Positions 54,284 to 62,502 of a DNA stretch of 64,000 bases are shown one piece after another. The stretch's first letter is position 1. Every line of letters begins with the position of its first letter. The position numbers and the translations under genes are program-made. Source of the stretch: Maritalea myrionectae DSM 19524 (lineage in GTDB: Bacteria; Pseudomonadota; Alphaproteobacteria; Rhizobiales; Devosiaceae); assembly GCF_000423365.1 (NCBI RefSeq), contig NZ_AUHV01000004.1, positions 62,001 to 126,000 on the forward strand. Direction: 5' to 3'. The notes beneath the pieces were generated by a model. That model was not told where the DNA came from. It made no database searches and saw only the letters and a list, made by a program, of their open reading frames with translations.

Positions 54284-54890
54284 ATATTAAAGCTCCACGC
54301 ATACGCAGCCTTGGCGCAAATGAGCGCAGCCCACCCGTTTTTGACGGAGTGAGCGGTTGCGTTGCGAAAATGTAAGATTGTCTTGCGGATTTTTGCTCAC
54401 GCAAGAGATTGGCATTTGAAGACAATGCGGCGTGTGCGATTGCGTCGCGGGCAATTGGGCCCTTTATGCAATGCAACTTTTCAAACCTCATCTCGTCTTC
54501 TTTCATTTGGGTGGCAAATCGCACTATTTCTTGACGGTTTGCCGGCATGGCCGCTTCGGCCGAATCTCGTTCTCAGCAAATGCTGTCGGTTCTATTGTTC
54601 AGAATTGTCATTCTCGAGGAAGGTTTGACAAATTTTTGACCAGTTTGAGGGTCAAACTATAGAACAAGAATCGAGGGCATTACGCCTGCTGATGGTTAGT
54701 GTTTAATCTCCAACGTCAATTTTAGCAACAAATATGTTTATTGGCGTTAAATTTATGTTGGGCTGAAAAGCGTTGAATTCAAGCAACGAATGGCAAGAAA
54801 CTGCAGGTTGATCGCATTCAATGGCCTCAAAAACCTGCACGAATCGCATATGAGCTAAAGGGTCAATTAAATTTTTATGCACGGATCGTG
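54284..54890. other. 600-bp divergent region between rne and amiC
   Basis: No gene with a plausible protein. It contains the long 5' leader of rne (long leaders used for autoregulation are known in other bacteria, but I see no proven element here) and the amiC promoter region. A phased set of TTTGAC/GTCAAA repeats lies at 54623-54657 (inverted repeat TTTGACC 54635-54641 / GGTCAAA 54650-54656). Confidence 0.45.
54636..54663 (+). promoter_or_regulatory. possible amiC promoter within TTTGAC repeats
   Basis: -35 TTGACC (54636-54641), 16-bp spacer, -10 TATAGA (54658-54663), about 230 bp before amiC. The spacer contains GGTCAAA, an inverted copy of the -35 region, so a regulator site may overlap the promoter. 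Confidence 0.4.
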
Positions 54891-56132
54891 ATGCCTCAGC
54901 GCCTTTTTGTACACTTCTTATTGATCTTTGTGATGCAGCTCAGCCTTATTGGCGGCGCGTTGGCACAGCAAGGCATCCAAATTCTTGATGCGCGTCTGGC
55001 CGTTGGGCCGGATAAAAGCCGTTTGGTGGTCGATCTGAGCGCCGTGGCAGGCTATGCGACGTTTCCCATAGACCAACCGGATCGGCTGGTGGTGGAACTG
55101 GGCGTTGAAAAACTGGCCGATGACGCGCCAACAGAGCTAAAGACGGACGGTTTGGTGCGGGAAACCGCCATCGGCATGGTGGATGAAGGCCGCGCCCGTT
55201 TGGTTTTGTTTTTGAACAAACCCGTTCAAGTTACCACCATTGAAATGCTTGAAGCGGTGGGTGAACAGCCGGCGCGCCTTGTGGTTGAGATTGCCGAAGG
55301 TGAGCGGGAGATATTTGATCAAGCTGTGGCACGATCCAAGGCGTTGTTAACGGGGCAGGCGGGTGCCGAAGACAAGGCTGCGGCTGAAACGCCAGAGGCG
55401 CCAAGCACGCCCACGACAGAGGGGGCGTTGCCCAGCGTGGTGCAAATCCGCCCCCTGATCTTGCTGGACCCCGGTCATGGCGGCATTGATGGTGGGGCAA
55501 AAGCCGAGAACGGCTTAGAAGAAAAACATGTGGTGCTTGAATTTGCCAAACGCGTGCAAAAGCACTTGCTGGCCACAGACAAGTTTGATGTGGCGCTGAC
55601 CCGCACGGGAGACGAGTTTTTGAGCTTGAATGAACGGGTTGAATTGGCACGGGAAAACAAAGCGAGCCTGATGATTTCGCTGCACGCGGATAGTTTTGAC
55701 GACCCCAACGTGCGCGGCGCAAGCGTTTACACAAGAGATGAAGCAGCGACCGACGTGTTGGACAAGGTGTTGGCTGAGGGTGAAAACCGTGTCGATTTGA
55801 TCGCTGGTTTTGATGCGCCAAAGGATGATGATCAAGTGGTCAACATCTTGATTGATTTGATGCGGCGGGAAACGCGGCGGCAGAGCTTTCTGGCGGCACG
55901 CTCCATCGTAGACGATATCGAAACACAATTGCCCATGCGGCCATATCCGTTGCGTCGGGCCGACTTTTTCGTGCTGCAATCGCCTGAAGTTCCGTCCATC
56001 CTATTGGAGCTCGGCTTCTTGTCTAATGGGCTAGATATGGAAAATCTTGCCGAAGAAAGCTGGCAGGAGAAGGCGGCACAAGCGTTGGCGCAAGGAATTG
56101 TTAAATATTTTGACGCGGAAGCGCAAAACTGA
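54891..56132 (+). CDS. amiC: N-acetylmuramoyl-L-alanine amidase (AMIN + Amidase_3)
   Basis: 413 aa from ATG 54891. Signal peptide (about 1-26, ending ALA). AMIN domain (about 28-125: IQILDARLAVGPDKSRLVVDLS and later repeats) that targets the cell wall, an Ala/Pro linker, and a zinc amidase: ILLDPGHGGIDGGAKAENGLEEK (about 190-212, first His and Glu), SLMISLHADSFDDPNVRGAS (about 261-280, second His), and PSILLELGFLSNG (about 370-382, catalytic Glu). It cuts septal peptidoglycan during daughter-cell separation. mrcA follows on the same strand. Confidence 0.95.
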   Translation: MPQRLFVHFLLIFVMQLSLIGGALAQQGIQILDARLAVGPDKSRLVVDLSAVAGYATFPIDQPDRLVVELGVEKLADDAPTELKTDGLVRETAIGMVDEGRARLVLFLNKPVQVTTIEMLEAVGEQPARLVVEIAEGEREIFDQAVARSKALLTGQAGAEDKAAAETPEAPSTPTTEGALPSVVQIRPLILLDPGHGGIDGGAKAENGLEEKHVVLEFAKRVQKHLLATDKFDVALTRTGDEFLSLNERVELARENKASLMISLHADSFDDPNVRGASVYTRDEAATDVLDKVLAEGENRVDLIAGFDAPKDDDQVVNILIDLMRRETRRQSFLAARSIVDDIETQLPMRPYPLRRADFFVLQSPEVPSILLELGFLSNGLDMENLAEESWQEKAAQALAQGIVKYFDAEAQN

Positions 56133-56242
56133 TTAAAGCCGTGCGTTCACAGTTTTGCCCTTGTTTCGGGCGATAGCGTGGGGTCACTAATGGATTTGAA
56201 GGTTAGCACTGACCATCAAAGTAACGAACTAGGTTTGAATAG

Positions 56243-58660
56243 ATGCTGAGAATTTTGAGCTGGCTTTTTGCATTCGGTTTCTTCACCGGGTTAATTGCGT
56301 TGGCTGGTGTGGGCTACTTTCTGTGGACGATCTCTGAGGATTTGCCCGATTATACGGTTTTGAAAGACTATCAACCGCCGGTAACGACGCGGGTGCACGC
56401 TGCGGATGGGTCGCTTCTTGGCGAATATGCGCGTGAACGGCGCTTGTTCCAACCTATTGAGACGATCCCGCCGATGGTGGTGAACGCGTTCGTCGCGGTG
56501 GAGGATAAAGACTTCTATTCGCACGGCGGTTTGGCTTTTGACGGTATTTTGCGTGCGGTGCGTGACAATATTCAGAAAAAGATCGATGGAACTGGTGGTC
56601 CGCTGGTGGGCGCCTCTACCATCACACAACAGGTGGCGCGGAACTTTTTGCTGACGCTTGATCAAACCTGGGATCGTAAAATCAAGGAAATGCTGCTTGC
56701 CATTCGGATTGAGCAAACCTTTTCCAAAGACAAGATTATGGAGCTCTATCTCAACGAGATATTCTTGGGGCTCAATTCATATGGTATTTCCGCGGCGGCG
56801 CTGAACTATTTCGACAAAGCGCTCTACGAGCTGACCATCGCAGAAGCGGCCTATATCGCGGCGTTGCCAAAAGGGCCGGCAAACTATCATCCAATCCGGT
56901 ATCCGAAAGCGGCGATTGAGCGGCGCAATTATGTGATTGGTCGCATGGAGGCCGAAGGCTATATTAGCGCGGAAGAGGCGAAAGCGGCGCAACAAGAACC
57001 ACTGAATGTGTTTCCGCGAACCTCAGGCTCACAAGTCTATTCTGCAGAATATTTCGCCGAGGAAGTACGGCGGCGTTTGGCACGTATCTATGGTGAGGAC
57101 CAGCTTTATGGCGGCGGCTTGTCCGTGCGCACCACAATGGACCCAAAATTGCAATCCTACGCCCGCGACGCTTTGATCAATGGGTTGGTACAGTTTGACC
57201 AGACCAAGGGCTATCGCGGCCCTGTGGCCACGATTGAGCTTGATGATGATTGGGGCGACGATCTGGCCGAAATGGACATTTTAAGTGATGTACCAGAGTG
57301 GCGCTTGGGCGTTGTGATCGAGTTGGAACAGAACTCGGCTGTTGTTGGGTTGCGGCCGGAAAAGGATTTGCAAGGCAATCTGCTGGCCGAACGTGAAACG
57401 GGCCAACTACCCGGCAAAGAGCAGAAGTGGATCGCCAAGCCGCTATCACAAATCCTAAATGTGGGCGATGTGATCTATGTGGAGCAGGTGCCGGACAATG
57501 AGGGTGTCTATCAAATGCGCCAGCCTCCAGAAGTGCAAGGCGGTTTGGTGGCGATGGACCCTCGGACCGGGCGTGTATTGGCCCTTGTGGGTGGCTTCTC
57601 ATTTGCCGAGAGTGAGTTTAACCGCGCCACACAGGCGGAGCGTCAACCGGGTTCATCGTTTAAGCCGATCGTTTATGCTGCAGCGCTTGATAATGGGTAT
57701 ACGCCCGCTTCTGTGGTGCTGGACGCGCCATTGTCAATCAAAAACGCCGACGGCACGTCCTACCAGCCGGACAACTATTCACGCGAGTTTTATGGGCCAC
57801 AAACATTGCGGCGCGGCATTGAACGTTCTCGGAACGTGATGACGGTGCGGCTTGCGCAAGATATTGGCATGCCGTTGGTTTCTGAATATTCGCGCTTGTT
57901 TGGTATTCACGATAATCTACCGCCCTATTTGGCGATGGCTTTGGGGGCAGGTGAAACCACCGTGCTGCGGATGACAGCTGCCTACGCCACGATTGCCAAT
58001 GGTGGGCGCAAGATTAATCCGACTTTGATTGACCGTGTGCAGGATCGTTACGGCAATACAGTGTTTAAGCATGATGAGCGGATCTGTGATGGCTGTGCGG
58101 TTGAAGAGTGGCAAAACCAAGCCGAACCATTGGTGATCGATAACCGTGATCAAGTTCTTGATCCTATGACGGCATATCAGATCACATCGATGATGGAAGG
58201 CGTGGTCCAGCGGGGTACCGGCACACGCGTCCGCGCTCTGGGCCGTCCTGTTGCTGGCAAAACCGGCACCACCGACGATTATAAAGATGCATGGTTTGTT
58301 GGCTTTACCCCAAATATGGCGGTTGGCGTTTATGTCGGTTACGACACGCCACGCAATATGGGCCGTAATGCCACTGGTGGCGAATTGGCCGCACCGATCT
58401 TCCGTGACTTTATGGAAAATGCCATGAAAGGCAAACCACCAACCCCGTTCAATATACCGGGTGGGATGACCCCGATTTGGATTGACCCCAAAACCGGTGT
58501 GAAGGTTGCTGGTGGCGGCGAAGGTGCGATCGTTGAAGCATTTAAACCCGGCACGGGACCAAACTTGATCACATCTGTGATCGGGGTGGATTCGGACGTG
58601 TTTGTGGATCTGGAAGGTGGATCGCAAGACTTTAATGCCGGACGTGGCGGTTTGTTCTAA
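56243..58660 (+). CDS. mrcA: penicillin-binding protein 1A (bifunctional)
   Basis: 805 aa. Short cytoplasmic part and one membrane helix (about 8-30). Glycosyltransferase domain: AVEDKDFYSHGGLAFDGILRA (about 84-104, catalytic Glu), GASTITQQVARNFLL (about 122-136), LYLNEIFLGLNSYGISAAA. An OB-like insert, then a transpeptidase domain: RQPGSSFKPIVYAAA (about 468-482, S-x-x-K Ser nucleophile), IERSRNVMTVRLAQD (S-R-N) and VAGKTGTTDDYKDAWFVG (about 670-687, K-T-G-T). Class A PBP of cell-wall elongation. amiC-mrcA-prfB order conserved in rhizobia. Confidence 0.96.
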   Translation: MLRILSWLFAFGFFTGLIALAGVGYFLWTISEDLPDYTVLKDYQPPVTTRVHAADGSLLGEYARERRLFQPIETIPPMVVNAFVAVEDKDFYSHGGLAFDGILRAVRDNIQKKIDGTGGPLVGASTITQQVARNFLLTLDQTWDRKIKEMLLAIRIEQTFSKDKIMELYLNEIFLGLNSYGISAAALNYFDKALYELTIAEAAYIAALPKGPANYHPIRYPKAAIERRNYVIGRMEAEGYISAEEAKAAQQEPLNVFPRTSGSQVYSAEYFAEEVRRRLARIYGEDQLYGGGLSVRTTMDPKLQSYARDALINGLVQFDQTKGYRGPVATIELDDDWGDDLAEMDILSDVPEWRLGVVIELEQNSAVVGLRPEKDLQGNLLAERETGQLPGKEQKWIAKPLSQILNVGDVIYVEQVPDNEGVYQMRQPPEVQGGLVAMDPRTGRVLALVGGFSFAESEFNRATQAERQPGSSFKPIVYAAALDNGYTPASVVLDAPLSIKNADGTSYQPDNYSREFYGPQTLRRGIERSRNVMTVRLAQDIGMPLVSEYSRLFGIHDNLPPYLAMALGAGETTVLRMTAAYATIANGGRKINPTLIDRVQDRYGNTVFKHDERICDGCAVEEWQNQAEPLVIDNRDQVLDPMTAYQITSMMEGVVQRGTGTRVRALGRPVAGKTGTTDDYKDAWFVGFTPNMAVGVYVGYDTPRNMGRNATGGELAAPIFRDFMENAMKGKPPTPFNIPGGMTPIWIDPKTGVKVAGGGEGAIVEAFKPGTGPNLITSVIGVDSDVFVDLEGGSQDFNAGRGGLF

Positions 58661-58754
58661 GCTTTGGATATTGCCTTCGCCCACGGGCGAGGGGCTTGAT
58701 GGGGCGTGGTCGATCGGATAGATCACATGCACAGACAAATGAGTGTGAGTGATT

Positions 58755-59871
58755 ATGCGCGCAGAAATTCAAAGTGTTGTTGATGAGATCGAGCAGGCCA
58801 TGAGCTTGCTGAGGAGGCATCTTTGACTGGGATAGTGCCCAGTCACGGCTAGACGAGCTAAACCAGCGCGCCGAAGATCCCGACCTGTGGAATGACCCGC
58901 AAAAAGCGCAAGGCGTGATGCGGGATCGGCAATATCTTGAAGGCCAAATCAATTCCATCAATGGATTGCAGGCTACATTGACCGACAATATCGATTTGAT
59001 CGAATTGGGGGAAATGGAAGGCGACGATGAAGTTGTGGCCGAAGCGGAAAAAGCGCTAATCGGCCTTAAAGCCCAAACTGACCGTATGCAGGTGGAAACT
59101 TTGCTTTCTGGCGAAGCCGATGCCAATGATTGCTATGTGGAAGTGCATGCGGGCGCCGGCGGCACTGAAAGCCAAGACTGGGCCAACATGCTGTTGCGCA
59201 TGTATACACGCTGGGCGGAACGCCAGGGCCACAAGGTCGAAGTGATGGAAGTGCATGACGGCGAAGAAGCTGGCATTAAGTCTGCCACGATCCTCGTCAA
59301 AGGGCACAACGCCTATGGTTGGCTGAAAACTGAGAGCGGCGTGCACCGGTTGGTGCGAATTTCACCGTTCGACAGCCAAGCCCGTCGACACACAAGCTTT
59401 TCATCGATCTGGGTTTATCCGGTTATTGATGATTCAATTGACATTGAAGTGTCTGAATCTGACGTGCGGATCGACACATATCGTGCCTCTGGCGCGGGTG
59501 GTCAGCACGTGAACACGACTGATAGTGCCGTGCGCATCACTCATATTGAGACCGGCATTGTGGTGCAATGCCAGAATGATCGGTCACAGCATAAGAATCG
59601 GGCGACAGCATGGGACATGTTGCGGGCGCGGCTTTATGAGGCTGAGTTGCAGCGGCGTGAAGAGGAGGCCAATGCCGAGACCGCGCAGAAATCTGAGATT
59701 GGCTGGGGACACCAGATCCGTTCCTATGTGTTGCAGCCCTATCAGATGGTGAAAGATCTGCGCACAGGCATTGAAAGCACCGCGCCGAATGATGTGCTGG
59801 ATGGCAATCTGGATGCGTTTATGGAAGCTGCGTTGGCGCAACGGGTTGGCAAATCAGACGAGGATGACTAA
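58755..59871 (+). CDS. prfB: peptide chain release factor 2 (with programmed +1 frameshift)
   Basis: 371 aa after frameshifting. The 5' part reads 23 codons from ATG 58755 ([20 protein letters not shown]...), ends at TGA 58824, and must shift +1 at CTT TGA C to continue [20 protein letters not shown]... to 59871. The stop-recognition motif SPF lies in [15 protein letters not shown], and the catalytic GGQ in [19 protein letters not shown]2 reads UGA, so low RF2 leaves the internal UGA open to the shift: autoregulation. Coding starts 94 bp after mrcA. The frame from 58915 alone is not the full gene. Confidence 0.96.
58812..58827 (+). other. programmed +1 frameshift site of prfB
   Basis: Internal Shine-Dalgarno AGGAGG (58812-58817), three bases, slippery CTT (58821-58823), stop TGA (58824-58826) and a following C. 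Same spacing as in E. coli prfB (A-G-G-G-G-G, T-A-T, C-T-T-T-G-A-C). The ribosome slips one base forward when the UGA is decoded slowly. Confidence 0.95.
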
Positions 59872-59880
59872 GCGGCTGCT

Positions 59881-61020
59881 TTAAAGCAGGCTTCTTAGCT
59901 TTTTCCCAACATTGATGTAGTGCGCGGGGTTGGTCGGCCGATCATCTTTGCGCACTTCCAAGTGCAAGTGAGGGCCCGTGCTGCGCCCTGTGCTGCCCAC
60001 CAAGCCAATGATCGTTTGTGGCGTGACGTGCTGGCCCTTTTTGACCTTGATTTTGGAAAGGTGCGCGTAGCGTGACATCAAACCATTTACATGGGTGATT
60101 TCAACTGCGTTGCCGTAACCGCCCTTGCGTCCGGCAAACGTGACCTTACCTGCGCCAAGCGCGGAGACAGACGCTCCACTCGGTGCGCGAAAATCCAATC
60201 CGGAATGAAACGCGGATCGCCCGGTGAAGGGATCGCGACGGTTACCGAACCGGGAGCTTAGACCGTAAGATTCGGGCAGGGGGCGGAAAACGGGGGCTGA
60301 ATAAATATGCTGTTTGGCCTGCTCATACTTTGAAAGTGCATCCAGCGCGAAATTGGCCGCTTGCATTTGTTCCGCAAATGCATCGCCCATTGCGGGGGGC
60401 AAAAGGGGGCCGCCGACGGCATCATCTTCAAAGCGGGGCTTGAGGCCAACGCGGGATAATTCAGTCATGATTTTTGCGGTCGATCTTTCCGCCTCGGTGC
60501 CTAGGGCTGTGAGGGCTGAAATCGTATCTTCCTTCATCAATTGAAGGTCTTCAATGATCGCATGAATGTCTGTTTTTGACGAGTTGGTTGGTGCAAAGCC
60601 CAACGCGCTTGTTTTTATTGGGTCAGTTTGCGCGGGCACTTCAATTCCAACAGCTTTTGCCTTTTTCGCGATTGAACGCACAAAATCATGTTGTTCTAGA
60701 ATTTGTTCTTGCTGGGCCAGCAGATCTTGCAGCTGCAAGTTTATATCGCCCGCCTTGGCATATTGGCGCGAGTGCAACCGATCCAGTTCGGCGCGCAAAG
60801 TAGCGATGCGGGTTTCATAGGCGGATATGGTTTGCGCCGCTTGAGCGTCGCGTGTCGCCGCAAAATCAGGCGACATATATAGTGTGATCGCGAATGCGAT
60901 GTTGCCGGAAAACAGGATGGCGACGAGGCCATAAACCCACCAGCGATCCAGGTCTGATTTCTTTTGGGTGTGGCCATTCTGGCTTGTTACTTTACCCGAA
61001 AAGTTACGCGATACACTCAC
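59881..61020 (-). CDS. M23 family metallopeptidase (LytM domain), membrane-anchored
   Basis: 379 aa. One N-terminal membrane helix (about 27-47, WWVYGLVAILFSGNIAFAIT), a coiled-coil region (about 75-130, including TRIATLRAELDRLHSRQY and LQLQDLLAQQEQILEQHD), then a LytM domain: SAFHSGLDFRAPSGASV (about 272-288, zinc H and D), YAHLSKIKVKKGQHV and TGPHLHLEVRKDDRP (about 348-362, H-x-H). Either an endopeptidase or an EnvC-like activator; the zinc ligands are present, so activity is likely. Convergent with prfB. Confidence 0.93.
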   Translation of the reverse strand: MSVSRNFSGKVTSQNGHTQKKSDLDRWWVYGLVAILFSGNIAFAITLYMSPDFAATRDAQAAQTISAYETRIATLRAELDRLHSRQYAKAGDINLQLQDLLAQQEQILEQHDFVRSIAKKAKAVGIEVPAQTDPIKTSALGFAPTNSSKTDIHAIIEDLQLMKEDTISALTALGTEAERSTAKIMTELSRVGLKPRFEDDAVGGPLLPPAMGDAFAEQMQAANFALDALSKYEQAKQHIYSAPVFRPLPESYGLSSRFGNRRDPFTGRSAFHSGLDFRAPSGASVSALGAGKVTFAGRKGGYGNAVEITHVNGLMSRYAHLSKIKVKKGQHVTPQTIIGLVGSTGRSTGPHLHLEVRKDDRPTNPAHYINVGKKLRSLL

Positions 61021-61083
61021 TTGATCCGCCCATTCTTTAGCGTCGATTCTCTTCTACTGCTAAAGATGGAGGATTATGGTTAA

Positions 61084-61893
61084 CTATCCGATAATGGGAG
61101 CGATGGGCTTATAAAAACTGGGTGTTAGCCCAGCTGCAGCGCGGGCTTTGTCGTTGAAGGGTGGTTTTAATGCCCCACGAAAATGCTTGCGCACCAATGA
61201 CTGGAAAGTTGGTATGGGTTGCTTGCGCTCAATGTCGCATTGATACCGAAACCATTTGGCGCCAAACGCCACGTGGCGCTTTTCATCATTATAGATGGTT
61301 TGCAAAATTTTGGCTGTTGCCTCATCTCCCACCGCTTGGGTGCGTTCAATCATTACAGGGGTGATGTCCAGCCCACGCGCCTCCAAAACCAAGGGAATGA
61401 TGGCCAGGCGCGCCAATAGATCGTGGGCGGTATCTGCGCAAGATTGCCACAAACCATCATGGGCGGGGAAATCCCCATAGGCGCTGTCCAACTCGTTCAA
61501 GCGATTGGAGAGCATACGAAAGTGCTTTGCCTCTTCCAGCCCGACTTGAACCCAATTATCCAAAAAAGAGCGCGGCAAATTATGGCCGCACCCGCGTGCA
61601 ACCAGATCCCATGTCAGGTCCACGGCGCCCAATTCAATGTGGGCGAGGGCGTGAATATGGGCTTTGCGGCCATGCTCGGTGCGCAAGTTGCGTTTGGGCA
61701 TTTTGCCCGGCGGCAACAGTTCAGGTTTTTCGGGGCGTCCGGGCTGGTCAGGCAAGGCCAAATCATCATATCGGCCCTTGCCCATTTGTCGTTTGAGCCA
61801 CGCCCGCGCCGTATCCATCGCCAGATCAGTCTTTTTGACCAAATCTGGCTCATGGACAATGGCAACTGCGCTTTCAAACAGCTCACGCGCCAT
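61084..61893 (-). CDS. DUF455 ferritin-like protein
   Basis: 269 aa from ATG 61893; TTG 61905 is an alternative. Ferritin-like four-helix protein with two metal-binding repeats: HALAHIELGAVDLTWDLVARG (about 81-101, in part), VGLEEAKHFRMLSNRLNEL (about 118-136, E-x-x-H), and YNDEKRHVAFGAKWFRY (about 207-223, E-x-x-H), plus ALVLEARGLDITPVM-like PLVLEARGLDITP. DUF455 members are predicted di-iron proteins, function unproven; some are linked to tRNA modification. It overlaps the bcp stop by 11 bases and is co-translated with it. Confidence 0.92.
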   Translation of the reverse strand: MARELFESAVAIVHEPDLVKKTDLAMDTARAWLKRQMGKGRYDDLALPDQPGRPEKPELLPPGKMPKRNLRTEHGRKAHIHALAHIELGAVDLTWDLVARGCGHNLPRSFLDNWVQVGLEEAKHFRMLSNRLNELDSAYGDFPAHDGLWQSCADTAHDLLARLAIIPLVLEARGLDITPVMIERTQAVGDEATAKILQTIYNDEKRHVAFGAKWFRYQCDIERKQPIPTFQSLVRKHFRGALKPPFNDKARAAAGLTPSFYKPIAPIIG

Positions 61894-62359
61894 TTTCAAG
61901 CTCAATTAGTTTATCGAGTACTTTTTGGGCATGGCCTTTGGCGCGAACATTGCGCCAGATATGCGCGATTTTACCATTTTCATCGATTAGGAACGTGGTG
62001 CGTTTGATTCCCATGAATGTTTTGCCATACATCTTCTTTTCGCCCCAAGCGCCATAGGCTTCCATGGTTTTATGGTCTTCATCTGATAGCAGGATGATCT
62101 TGAGATCGTGCTTTTCCCTGAATTTGGCGTGTTTTGCCACCGGGTCAGCAGAGCAACCGACTAGAATGGTGTTGTGTGCTTCAAACTCTGGCAGGAGGGC
62201 GGTGAAATCAATGTTTTCCACTGTGCAGCCTGGTGTGTCGTCTTTTGGGTAGAAAAATAGCACTATGTTTTTACCCTTATGCTCAGACAGGGTAAAATCT
62301 TGCGATTCGGTTGGATTGGTGAAATGAGGGGCGACATCGCCGATTTGAAGTTCAGCCAT
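61883..62359 (-). CDS. bcp: peroxiredoxin of the BCP/PrxQ family
   Basis: 158 aa. Reduces hydroperoxides. Features: GKNIVLFFYPKDDTPGCTVE (about 29-48) with the peroxidatic Cys in T-P-G-C-T, LLPEFEAHNTILVGCSADP (about 54-72), and IKRTTFLIDENGKIAHIWRNV (about 117-137, in part). Where two-Cys BCPs have the resolving Cys five residues after the first (T-P-G-C-T-x-E-A-C), this one has CTVENIDF with no Cys, so it is a one-Cys form or uses C69 (VGCSAD) or another thiol. Followed by the DUF455 gene. Confidence 0.95.
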   Translation of the reverse strand: MAELQIGDVAPHFTNPTESQDFTLSEHKGKNIVLFFYPKDDTPGCTVENIDFTALLPEFEAHNTILVGCSADPVAKHAKFREKHDLKIILLSDEDHKTMEAYGAWGEKKMYGKTFMGIKRTTFLIDENGKIAHIWRNVRAKGHAQKVLDKLIELENGA

Positions 62360-62502
62360 CAGAGATTTCCCTTATGAGAGGACAAGAAGATTCGATTTGG
62401 TCACAGATCAGCCCATTTTGAGATTTAAGAGCAAAATATCAGCTTGTTCAATCATTTGCCATTGAAGCTGACACAATTCAACCCGCAGCATAAAAGCCTT
62501 TA

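Noticed and set aside
58661-58754. Separate short gene between mrcA and prfB
   Set aside because: The bases belong to the prfB leader; the 23-codon frame is the 5' part of prfB read before the frameshift.
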